Source: Eutreptiella sp. 'Long Island Sound 2002' | Taxonomy: Eukaryota; Euglenozoa; Euglenophyceae; Eutreptiales; Eutreptiaceae | NCBI GenBank assembly: GCA_964036045.1 | Contig: OZ038380.1 | Location: 63,286,591-63,350,590 of the forward strand | Direction of reading: 5' to 3' | Length of the DNA stretch: 64,000 bases | In this document: positions 20,435 to 29,532 of the stretch, one piece after another | Layout: each line of letters starts with the position of its first letter | Position numbering within the stretch: the first letter of the stretch is position 1 | Notes under the pieces: model-generated | What the model was told of the DNA's origin: nothing | What the model saw: only the letters and a program-made list of their open reading frames with translations | The model's database searches: none | Made by a program: the position numbers and the translations under genes

Positions 20435-21812
20435 CTTGGCTGGGTTGTCGGGGTGTGTTTTTTGCGCTTTTTTTTTCTCCTATCCCGGGCCTTGTGGTCC
20501 CTGTCCCCCCATCCCCTTTCTTTCGGGCTGGGCTGGTGGCTCTCTTTTTTTTTTTTTGCTCTTTTCGTTGTCCCTTTTCCCGGTGGGCCGCTGTTCCTGG
20601 CTTGGTGTTGCCGGTTTTGGGTGGGTGGTCCCCCTGTGCCTCTTTGGGGGTCCTGTCTTCGGTGCCTTCTGGGGGGGGGGGTTTGGCTGCCTCTGGTGGT
20701 GTTGGCGGGCAGTTTGGCGGCTGTGGGCTGTTTTCGCGCCTTTTCCCCCTCCCCCCTCCCTTTTCTTTTGGGGGGGGGGGGCTTGCCTGTTCCTCCCTCT
20801 GCCTTCCCTGGGTTAGTGCACGCACTGGCCTGCATTCAGTGTTGTCTTCCGGGCTGCTGTTTTCCGTTGCATTCTGTTTGGTCGCGCTCCGGCCCCATGG
20901 GTCGGGTGGGCTATGTACACGGTGGGCTCGGCGCCCCTTCTTGCCGGGTTAGGTCCTGGCTCTGCCGGATGGGCGGCTGCGCCAGATGGCTGCTTGTGGT
21001 TCTGGGTTAGGGGGCTGGGGTTGTTCGCGTCCTTTCCCTCTGCGGTGCCGGTTTTAATCTTCTGGGTGGTCCGACACCGTTGTTGCCAGGCGCCCTGTGG
21101 CCCCGTGTGTGGCCTGCGGTGCTGGTGTGTGGCGTGCTGGTGCGGCGCCTTCCGGGGTGTGCGCTGGCTGGCTTCGGTTAGTCCTTCAGGTTAGGGTCAG
21201 TTCTGTCGTATTGTGCCGCTCTGTGCCGCGTCGCGTCGCGTCGTGCTGTGGCGCGTTGCACTGTGGTGCGCTGTGGTGCGATGTGCCGTGGTCTCGCGTG
21301 GTGCCGCGGTGGGTCAGTGGAGGTCAGCCTGGCCTGTGTCGTGGTGCGGAGTGCGGGCCGGAGTGTGGCTGGCTGGCGGCTGGGATGCGGTTAGGTGTGG
21401 GTGTCTCGCTGGGTCCGTGCTGTTGGGGCCCGGGCGTGCCGCTCGGGCTGGTGGGTCGGGTAGGTCGATCGCGTGACGGTTCGTGGGGTTGCCCTCCCTG
21501 GGGGCCTGTGCCTTGGTTCCGTGTCCTTTGGGGGTTTCGGTCCCTAGTCGTGGCCGCGGTGGCCGTGCCTTCGTCCTCTTCCGGTGCCTGTGAGGTGGCC
21601 CTTGTGGTAGCCGGGGTCGTCGCCTGGCGCTGAGGGCGTGGTGGTGCGCCGTGCGGCGGCGTTCTCTGCGGCTTCCTCTGTGGGTGTGGCCCGTTCACCT
21701 CGTGTAGGTGTGTCCTCCATTCTCCGTGTGGTTTCCGCTGGCTGGTTGGTGTGCGCTGGTGTGATCTGCACGGCGTCCGATGCTTGCTTCGATGGTGTGT
21801 GTTGGGGGGTGC
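20435..21812. other. G/T-rich locus segment split by NA-1 and Gyp-2
   Basis: Strong G/T bias on the plus strand with long homopolymer runs (T near 20545, G near 20675 and 20775). Minus-strand frames read as Pro/Arg/Thr/Gln-rich text. They may be remains of the protein suspected at 38932-39420, which is the other side of the Gyp-2 insertion, but composition alone can open frames here. I make no gene call. Confidence 0.55.
21809..21812. repeat. Gyp-2 target-site duplication, left copy
   Basis: GTGC before the 5' LTR; GTGC again at 38932-38935 after the 3' LTR. Four base pairs is within the range of gypsy integrases. Confidence 0.75.
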
Positions 21813-24758
21813 TGAAGCGGTACCCAGAACCCCATGGCCAGGTTAGAGCATACAACCGGTCTCCGGTCCACTAACCCCATGTTCCGTGCCGTTCCGTGCC
21901 GTGAAGCCCCGCATCGGCAACCGATGCACCGCCAGCGGAGATTTGTATATCAGAATATCAGGAATCAACAGGGTTTTATTTTCATATTGTTTCCGTCAAT
22001 TTTTACGCTTCCGTTCTGATAATCACTGTTTTGACTGCTGGCGGTTGGATCGCGACTTTACCGTAACCGCCAGTTTAACTGTTTATAATGGAAATTTTAA
22101 CGCTATCCGAGACGAAGACTCTAAAGTCGTCAGGAACTGCATTGATGCATCCGCAATTTTCATAATTAATACTCGCAACCTTAATCCGAATTTTTCAGGA
22201 TGTCGAAATCGGATTTTCGACTTCGACATCCCCGCACTTGATTTGACCTCTTTCGAGTGGACCTACGTGCTTCCCTATGCACGAATCAACTTTCCTTTTA
22301 TCTTGCCCCCCATCTGACTCAGAGATATGGGCAAAACAAAGTTGATTCGTGAGGCCACTTGTGAAGGTCATATCTCGTGTTGCTTGCGAGGAATGACAAT
22401 AAGGAAACGTGGGATGTATTCACAATACTCCCGACGTAATTTAGGAAGCATTATATGCCTTGCGTTTCCACACGTGCGCGCTAGTGTAATGGATCATGGT
22501 CAAGAGGGTAGAGTTTGCGTTATAACTCTTTGGCCATGATATTGCGTGCGTTAAGATAACTTTCGAGTGTAGCGCGCAAGTGTTGGTGTTGCATAGGAAC
22601 TCTCCTTGAGTTCCTATGAGCGATTGACACAAAGTTATGCCCTTGGAGGGGCATGACATATCGTGGTGGGAGCTGCCTTTTTGGGCAATAAGTGGTATGT
22701 GCCATGTGTGGTGTTGCGTGCCCATTTGGCGGGTCCATTGCTCCAAGACAAGCCCGCCAATGGACCTCATATTGTGCAAGCCCCTTCTCCATACTCCCTA
22801 CGATCAATTGCAAGCCTAACCTTCGTGAAGGGAAGCTGGTGTGGTGAACCCGAAGCGATGCGTTGGGAGCAAAGTGTGTGTTTTGCAATTTTCCATATTT
22901 TCGTGTGCCCACTTGGGAAGTAGCGCTCGTAACCTTTCAAGGCGCCCCAAGTGGAGCACATATGTGGGATCGAAGGTCATCGGTGTCAAGTCATTGTGTT
23001 TAGAAGGATTAAGTGATTGCACGATCCAAGCCGAAGATATTATAATATAATTATGCACCTTTCAAGGCACTTTTGTGTGTGCTTGTGCCAATTTTGCCAT
23101 TTTTGGCCCGTCATGATGTCAAGTGGCGACCGTGTATCTCAACGTTGCGCTCAATTGACATCATGACCCAAGTATGATATGGGGGTACATACTTCGGTGC
23201 CCAACATATCTTGGACCCGGCCAGTAACTCCTCTTAGGCTTGGCACACCATGGCCGCCATGTTGGCGATTTGGGACTATCCCAAATCATGGGCTCACTTG
23301 GCGACCCTGCCATTCCCAATATCGGAGGAGTTGGGCGACGCCCAAAAGATATGTTGGACCAATAAGACTTGATACCAATCCTATGGCACACCCCGGTCCA
23401 AGTCGGGCATGTACCTCATTTGCCCCAACCATGAGTGTGCGCATTTTTGGCCATTTTGAGCAATTTTCCACTTTTGCTGCCCGCCGTGCACTATGTTCTA
23501 ACCCTCGTGCACGCCGGACGCATGGACCAATGGACCATATATGACATGGGTGTTATGGGTAATGGTCCCCATGGTCCACACACCACGTGGGCGAAGCGGA
23601 GCCACCTTCGTTAAGGCGCTAGTCCAAAGTGAGTATGGGCAATTTTGCCATTTTGGCATTTGTGGACCCAATTGGGATCGTCACCACGCCAAGTGGCATG
23701 AAGATCTTTGAGAGCCAAGGGCATGAGAGTCTTCGTTGGACTCCCGGTGGATCTCGTATGGAATGGCGGATCCGATCTCCAAGCCGGCGTGGAGATATAC
23801 TATTGGGAGCACACCGAATTTTGGCTCATTTCAAGCAGCCAAAATGACCCCATTTTGGGACCCCAATTTCCCCCTTCCGTGTGGTCAATTGGCGGCCCCA
23901 TATGTCTATGCCCACAGGGAGCCCTGACCTAAATCTAAGTTGTACACTCAGATATGAGTCCCAGGTCCTGCCTCCCACCCTGTGAGCCAATGGCCTTACG
24001 TTGGCCGAGCGAGCCGCGCGTGGGAATGACGCCAATTTTGGTGATTTTGGCATCATGACCCCACTTGACTCATCCGTGTTGCCCTGATGCCGGGACCTCA
24101 AAGGGAACCAGGTTGGGTGAGGGCTCCAGGGAGTTCGTACTTGAAGGGCATAGGGTCAGGTGCCTCGTCCCTACCTCTGGCGGGTCCGGACGAGGGGTCA
24201 ATTTTGGGGATTTTTGAGTTAATTTCAGTTTGGGCTGAAACAGCCCATTTTCAGCTACCAACTCCTGGGTGATAATGGCGGGGCCATATCTCTGGCTCAG
24301 AGTGAAGTTGAGACCTGTCGTTTCGGGAGCATGGGGAGCCACCGTCGGTTGGCCTTGGAGCGCCTTGGTTCTGAAGGACTCGCCTGTGGCTAGGCGGGAC
24401 ACCTCCCCCATTGGCAGGGTTTCAGGGTCCGGACTGAGCAGGGCATGGGTTGTGTTTGAGCCCCCGCCCCCACCAGCCACTGAGAGGGTCGGACCTGGGA
24501 TTGGGATACAAGTTAGGATAGAGTATCTATTGTCCTGTGATGATCTTACCCCAGTCCAGTCTTAACCCCATGTGTACATATCCTGATGTGTTGCTGTACA
24601 TACTTTCGTTCCCTCTTTGCAGAGTGGCAAGGATTCTGAAACGCTTTGTCACATGACATGAGCGCATTGATGCCCCTGTGAGCGTAGTGCTTTGCCTGCC
24701 TGCTCACTTGCGCGTGTCCCGCAGCGTCCCGTGGCCGGCCCCCCATGGGAACGCGTCA
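21813..24758 (+). repeat. Gyp-2 5' LTR (2946 bp)
   Basis: Direct copy of 35986-38931. The first half is AT-rich, with a strong hairpin at 22199-22230 that is conserved in the Gyp-4 LTR. Short open frames inside occur in both copies but resemble no protein. The second half has many CCATTTTGG-type motifs. Confidence 0.92.
22199..22230. other. Conserved LTR hairpin, Gyp-2 5' copy
   Basis: GATGTCGAA at 22199-22207 pairs perfectly with TTCGACATC at 22222-22230 around a 14-base loop. The same 32 bases occur at 36372-36403 and, in the diverged Gyp-4 LTR, at 56118-56149. Confidence 0.7.
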
Positions 24759-25209
24759 AAAGCGTTTCACCGCCGCGGGGTTACCCAACCCTCGCGTGCC
24801 ACTCGGGGCCACCAACCCCGAGCAGCGCGTCGCAGCAGCGCGGCGCAGCTCGCAGCTCGCAGCGCAGCGCAGCGTCTCGCAGCGCAGCGCAGCGGCTCGC
24901 AGCGCCACTCAGCGACAGCGCCGAGTTCGTCACGGAGCCCGCAGCGCCGTCCAGAGCATCGCCCTGACCGCGCAGCAACCGTGAAAGAGGTGCACAGACC
25001 CGGACTCCTGCATCAGCCCCATCGGCCGACCCGGAGTCCCATCGGCCGACCAGCAAGGCCGCGTCAACCACCTCCACAACCACCGGCTGACCAGCACCAG
25101 CCGCACATCCAGCCCAGTGCTGCAGCACCCGCCTCAACAACCACCACAAGTTTGTTGAGTAGAACGGGTGCACACCAAGGACCTCAAGACCAAGCACGCC
25201 CCCGCTGCC
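24759..25209 (+). other. Gyp-2 5' leader
   Basis: 450 bases from LTR end to the first Gag ATG. 24827-24905 is a GCAGC/CGCAG-rich simple-sequence run. Bases right after the LTR (AAAGCGTTTCACC) do not look like a conventional tRNA 3'-end primer site. Confidence 0.55.
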
Positions 25210-28200
25210 ATGGTGAATTGGCAGGAAGCGGGCAGGACGTGGCCGCGGCCCCACCCCCATGCAGCACGCCTGCTGCGTGGGTTGGTTTGGGACCAGCACT
25301 ACCGCCACAGCCACCCCCAGTGCGAAGGCGGCATGCCCAGGAGCTTCGAGCTCCGCACGGACATCGCCCCCGACCGCCTGCAGGCCGTGGAGGACTGGCT
25401 GCGGGCGGAAGGGTACGAGTACCGCCACCAGCAGAGGCGCTGGAGGACGTGGACCCGGCCGGACAGGCCCGGCGAAGGCCTGCGTCCCGACGGGATTGAG
25501 GAGGACGAGGAGCCCAACGTGTACCCGTCGGGCGCCTCGATCAACGTCTCCCTGTGGGACGTGATCGAGAGGAACTTCCCGGAACCGGGGAGCGAGCGCA
25601 GGCTGCAGGGCAGCAGCAGCGCGTCTCCGGGGAAGGAGAAGCGGTCCGCCGGGGACAAGAAGAGGGACCGGAGGTGGCGGGAGTACCAGGAGTCCCTGGC
25701 CGCCGAAGCCGCCCAAGGCGCCAAGGGCGGAACCCCAGCCCCCAGTCCCCAACGGGCCAATGGTGGTCACCACCCCGGCTCCACCACCCTTGGCGACTAC
25801 ATCCAAGTCGCCAAGCAGACCCAGGCCAAGCCCCGTCCGCTGCTCCTGAGGGCCCGGCAGGCCCCAGCAGGCCCCAGCAGCGACGTGGAGTCGGCCCACC
25901 GCGGGAGGATGCCGGCCGACCAGGCCAGCTCCAGCAGCAGCGTCGCTCCCGAAAGGGACGTGGCGCGCGCCTGTGAGCGCGCCTGTGGGGTGCCCTGCAA
26001 CCGTCGGGTTGCCCGGCAACGGGCCAAGCAGTACAGCGCTGCCGTGGAGGGCGCCGCCGGCATCACCCAGGAGGAGGCTGCGGAGTGGGCGCATGGCATG
26101 GCCATCCACACCCAGTCCATGGCGGCCATTGCGGCCGGACTCACGGCCGTAGCCGCCCATGGGGCAGCAACTGCCCAGGTCAACGGTGAGTTGGCGGCAG
26201 CCGACGAGGAAGCCCGCCTGACGCAGGAGGCCATTGCCTGCAAGGAGGCCGAGGTGAAGGCGCTGGAAGAGGCGCTTGCCCAAGAGAGGGCAAAGAAGGA
26301 GGCGGAGGAAAGGGCCCACGCCGAAGCGACGGCTAAGGCCCAGGCAGACGCCGCCAAGAAGGAAGCCATCGAGGCCGCGCGACGGAAGGTCGCTGAGGAG
26401 AAGGCCAAGACGGAGGCGGAGCTGGCAGCGTTGGAAGCGCAGAAGGCGCGGCTGCAGCAGGCCCGGGAAGCCGAGGCGGCTCGTGCTCGGGAGGAAGCCC
26501 AAGCGCGAGCTGCCGCAGCCACCGCCGCCGCAATGGAGGAGGCAGAGGCCAAACTCCGCCGCGAGACTCCCCCGGGAGCATCACGAGTGGAGACCCTTCG
26601 AAAGCTTTTCGAAGGGGACGCCTCCTCCAGGATGGCGCTGGATGAGGCCGACACGGGCAGCAGTGGGAGCGGTGGCACCACCGCCCGTCGACGGAGGAAG
26701 GGCAAGGGGAAGACCCCCGAGAGGCCGCGGAGGCCAGCGGGTGGGCACCCCCACGACAGTGACCCCTTCTTCACCGCCAGTGACGGGGATGAACGAGGGC
26801 GCCGACATCGCCAAGTGGTGGCTTGGACGGGCGGAGGCGGCGGAGACGTCCCCTTGGAACCGGAAGGTGAGGATGAGGATCTCCCTCCTCCCTACTGGAG
26901 CTCGGAGTCCTCCGAGACCGAGACGCCCAGGTGGGGCGACATGGGCGAGGATGACGACATGGACTTCGGCATCACGAGGAAGCGCCCATCCTCCGACCCA
27001 CCGAGGCGACCCGGCGGAGACCCACCGGGACCCCCTGGCGGAGGACCATCAGGACCCCCTGGAGGACGCCCACCGAGTGGACCCCCTGGAGGCGGACCAC
27101 CGGGCGGGGGAGGACCCCCTGGACCGGGCGGACCCGGCGGAGGCCCTCCTGGAGGACCCCCTGGGGACCCCGACGACCCACCAGGGAACGGAGACCCGGA
27201 TACCACCTGGCGGTGGATTGTCTACCTCCGCAGGAGGGTCTTTTCCCTCGAGTGCGAGGTAGACACGGGCAAGGTCGAGATGGCTCGCATCTCCGGGGTC
27301 GCCGCGCGCGCGCAGAAGGAGCTGGACATCGCCAGGGCCGAGACCAAGTCGCTGACCAACGTCGTCAGCGGCCTGCAGGAGAGGCTGGATGCGCTGGAAG
27401 CCCGTGGGAGCGTCGGCAGCGACCACCCACCCCTGGAGTCTGGCTCGTCGGACCACGGCTGGGGACCCGGACCAGGTCCAGGCAGACCCCACGCCCCCGG
27501 CGGAGCCCCCAGGAGTCACCCCAGCGCCAGTGCCCCCTCTCTCACCGCCCCCTCTCACCACAGCGCGGGCCGCCGCAACGAGCGCGTGCCGCCCGGCAGT
27601 GGCAGTGAGGGATGGCGCGATGAGTGGCTCAGCGGGGACTACCACAACCGCCGTGCCCCACCGCGGACGCCTGTACGCCCCCGACGCCCGGCACCAGCCC
27701 CGGCGCCAATCCCCAGGGCTGGAGGACGTTATGGTGGACTCAGGGATGAGGTCCCCAGAGGAGACGTGGAGTGGGATGTCGGCGAAGGTGAGGACCTGGA
27801 CCTGGACCTGGAGGAGTTCGACATCAGCCCGCCGCGTGGTGTACGAAGGGAGGCCGCTGAACGCGGCCGCCGGCGCCGTGATGAGGATGCGTACATGGAT
27901 GCAGTACGGCGTGAACATTTTGGTTCAGCGTACGTGGAGGAACCGCGGCGTAGCCACAGGGATTCCATGGAGGAGATGGACGTGGCGGCCGTGGGAGTCC
28001 GTGGGCGAGGCCGATGGGAACCTCGGTCGACCTCGCGGCCGGCGTTCATGGTCTCTAAGGCCGCGGATGCCGCCGTGTGGGAAGACTTGAAGGACATCAA
28101 GCCCCCCATGTACGACGGCAACCCCCTCAACCTCGACCGCTTCTTGGAGAAGCTGGACGATTGGGGGCTGACCGTCACTGAAGACCTGCCTCCCGCTGAT

Positions 28201-29532
28201 GCGGAGAAGTATGTCTTCAAACGGTTCAGGTACCGCCTGCCGGAAGTGCTCGGAGAGCTATACTTCATGGCGACCAAGGAGGGGAAAATCAGGACCCTCA
28301 AGGAAGCCAAGAAGTGGCTCAACGAGCAGGAGCGGGTGGACGCTCCGCAGGTAGCGGCCAAGCGCTGGAAGTCCATCAAGCTTGAGCATGATGGACGGGA
28401 GATCCGCCTACGAGAGTGGCGAGACTTCCGAGGGAAATACACCCTCTTCCGCCGCAACGTGGAGGATTGGAACGAGGGTGACGAGCAGGCTCGCCTGCTC
28501 TCCATGCTGCCGGAAGCATGGATCAAAAGGGTCACCAAGGAGGAATCCAAGCGGGCCAAGTCCAACCACACGGTCAAGATGATGCTCCCCAAGGAGTATC
28601 ATACGAACGTGGTGGCTTGGGCGAAGAAGAACGTGGCCCGGGATGTCAAACGGCACTCCCTGCGGAACGCTCTTCTCATCACCGTCTCGGGCGATCGCGA
28701 GAAGACCGCGATGTGGCGCCTTGACGATTGTGAGTTGAGCGGCCAGACCATCCGTCTGCAGCCCATCCCGGCGCGGATGAGCTGCGACGAGATCCTGGAG
28801 TGGGTTGGCGAGGAAGTACTCAAGGAGTACCGAAACCTCCACCACACCCGCGGGTTGAGGCCCGGCGACCGCGACGTCAACTACGTTGGCGAGGGACCTG
28901 GCAGGGAAGATGCCATGGACCCAGCGGGAGCCGGCGGCGATGAGACTCTCGTCGACGATGACGACGACGATGAGCCCGCCGAAGTGGCCGTTTGTGCCTT
29001 TGTGGCCAAGAACCTGAGCGCGGGGAGCAAGCCGGGAAACTGGAAGCCCCTGCAGCAGGGTTGGAGGAAGCAGGAGAAGAGGGACCCTCGCCGCATTGGC
29101 GACCCTCCGCTGTCCTTTGGGGAGTTCATACGAGCTCACCCTCAGGGCTGTTTCGTGTGTTATGGGAGGAAGAAAGGCTTCAACCATGACCACCGAACAT
29201 GCCCTGTCCACAAGGCCGACACGGAGGCTTACAAGAAGGCGCACGGGTCGAAGAAGCGTGCGCCCGCGGGTATCCGGGAAGCCAAGATGGAGGTGGACAA
29301 GGACGAGCTGGCCAAGCTGATGTCGTCGGTGGGGACCGAGTTGGCCAAGGAGATCCAGGAGATCAAGCGGAACTGGGTCCCCAGGTCGGACAACAAGAAC
29401 AAGGAGAACAACCAGAACAACCAGAACAAGGACAAGGACAAGAAGCCTACTCGTAGTGAGAGGAGGAAGAAGGGCGTCAACGACGTTGAGGCCGAGGAGA
29501 ACACCCCCTCTTCCACAACCGACGCCCCCTAG
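25210..29532 (+). CDS. Gyp-2 Gag (1440 aa) with capsid-like region and zinc finger
   Basis: The first in-frame ATG is 25210; a GTG at 25168 lies upstream, after an in-frame stop. The protein is several times the usual gypsy Gag length. In order (residues approximate): Trp-rich N-terminus; Ala/Glu/Lys-rich coiled coil 327-460; Pro/Gly repeat region 594-663; basic and Pro-rich linker; helical capsid-like domain 955-1213 starting near DIKPPMYDGNPLNLDRFLEK; acidic patch DDDDDE; a Cys-His finger CFVCYGRKKGFNHDHRTC at about 1314-1331 with wider spacing than a standard CCHC knuckle; Asn/Lys-rich tail. The capsid-like part and finger align with Gag of Gyp-4. Stop is TAG 29530-29532. Confidence 0.88.
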   Translation: MVNWQEAGRTWPRPHPHAARLLRGLVWDQHYRHSHPQCEGGMPRSFELRTDIAPDRLQAVEDWLRAEGYEYRHQQRRWRTWTRPDRPGEGLRPDGIEEDEEPNVYPSGASINVSLWDVIERNFPEPGSERRLQGSSSASPGKEKRSAGDKKRDRRWREYQESLAAEAAQGAKGGTPAPSPQRANGGHHPGSTTLGDYIQVAKQTQAKPRPLLLRARQAPAGPSSDVESAHRGRMPADQASSSSSVAPERDVARACERACGVPCNRRVARQRAKQYSAAVEGAAGITQEEAAEWAHGMAIHTQSMAAIAAGLTAVAAHGAATAQVNGELAAADEEARLTQEAIACKEAEVKALEEALAQERAKKEAEERAHAEATAKAQADAAKKEAIEAARRKVAEEKAKTEAELAALEAQKARLQQAREAEAARAREEAQARAAAATAAAMEEAEAKLRRETPPGASRVETLRKLFEGDASSRMALDEADTGSSGSGGTTARRRRKGKGKTPERPRRPAGGHPHDSDPFFTASDGDERGRRHRQVVAWTGGGGGDVPLEPEGEDEDLPPPYWSSESSETETPRWGDMGEDDDMDFGITRKRPSSDPPRRPGGDPPGPPGGGPSGPPGGRPPSGPPGGGPPGGGGPPGPGGPGGGPPGGPPGDPDDPPGNGDPDTTWRWIVYLRRRVFSLECEVDTGKVEMARISGVAARAQKELDIARAETKSLTNVVSGLQERLDALEARGSVGSDHPPLESGSSDHGWGPGPGPGRPHAPGGAPRSHPSASAPSLTAPSHHSAGRRNERVPPGSGSEGWRDEWLSGDYHNRRAPPRTPVRPRRPAPAPAPIPRAGGRYGGLRDEVPRGDVEWDVGEGEDLDLDLEEFDISPPRGVRREAAERGRRRRDEDAYMDAVRREHFGSAYVEEPRRSHRDSMEEMDVAAVGVRGRGRWEPRSTSRPAFMVSKAADAAVWEDLKDIKPPMYDGNPLNLDRFLEKLDDWGLTVTEDLPPADAEKYVFKRFRYRLPEVLGELYFMATKEGKIRTLKEAKKWLNEQERVDAPQVAAKRWKSIKLEHDGREIRLREWRDFRGKYTLFRRNVEDWNEGDEQARLLSMLPEAWIKRVTKEESKRAKSNHTVKMMLPKEYHTNVVAWAKKNVARDVKRHSLRNALLITVSGDREKTAMWRLDDCELSGQTIRLQPIPARMSCDEILEWVGEEVLKEYRNLHHTRGLRPGDRDVNYVGEGPGREDAMDPAGAGGDETLVDDDDDDEPAEVAVCAFVAKNLSAGSKPGNWKPLQQGWRKQEKRDPRRIGDPPLSFGEFIRAHPQGCFVCYGRKKGFNHDHRTCPVHKADTEAYKKAHGSKKRAPAGIREAKMEVDKDELAKLMSSVGTELAKEIQEIKRNWVPRSDNKNKENNQNNQNKDKDKKPTRSERRKKGVNDVEAEENTPSSTTDAP
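29530..29532 (+). promoter_or_regulatory. Gag-pol boundary UAG-CGG of Gyp-2 (readthrough signal)
   Basis: Gag ends TTDAP, TAG, and pol continues in the same frame as CGG AGC CCC (RSP). No shift of frame is needed and no ATG-led pol start lies nearby: the first in-frame start-like codon is GTG at 29584. Gyp-4 has the same layout and also reads RSP after its TAG. An intact, recent element keeping just this one stop argues for programmed suppression. The following 40 bases are GC-rich and could form a stem. Confidence 0.75.

Noticed and set aside
20363-21633. Long plus-strand frames in the G/T-rich segment
   Set aside because: Leu/Gly/Val/Cys-rich text produced by base composition; no domain or conserved motif.
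21886-22317. 143-codon open frame present in both Gyp-2 LTRs
   Set aside because: It lies wholly in LTR sequence, resembles no protein, and is duplicated only because the LTR is.
23640-23660. GCCATTTTGGC as a dinoflagellate spliced-leader remnant
   Set aside because: Only 11 bases match and the motif family CCATTTTGG recurs across the LTR; no 22-base leader found.
24759-24780. tRNA primer-binding site after the Gyp-2 5' LTR
   Set aside because: No TGG-type complement to a tRNA 3' end is visible; the same holds for NA-1 and Gyp-1.
24781-26502. 573-codon open frame antisense to Gyp-2 gag
   Set aside because: A shadow of the GC-rich gag codons; its leucine/glycine-rich text has no domain.
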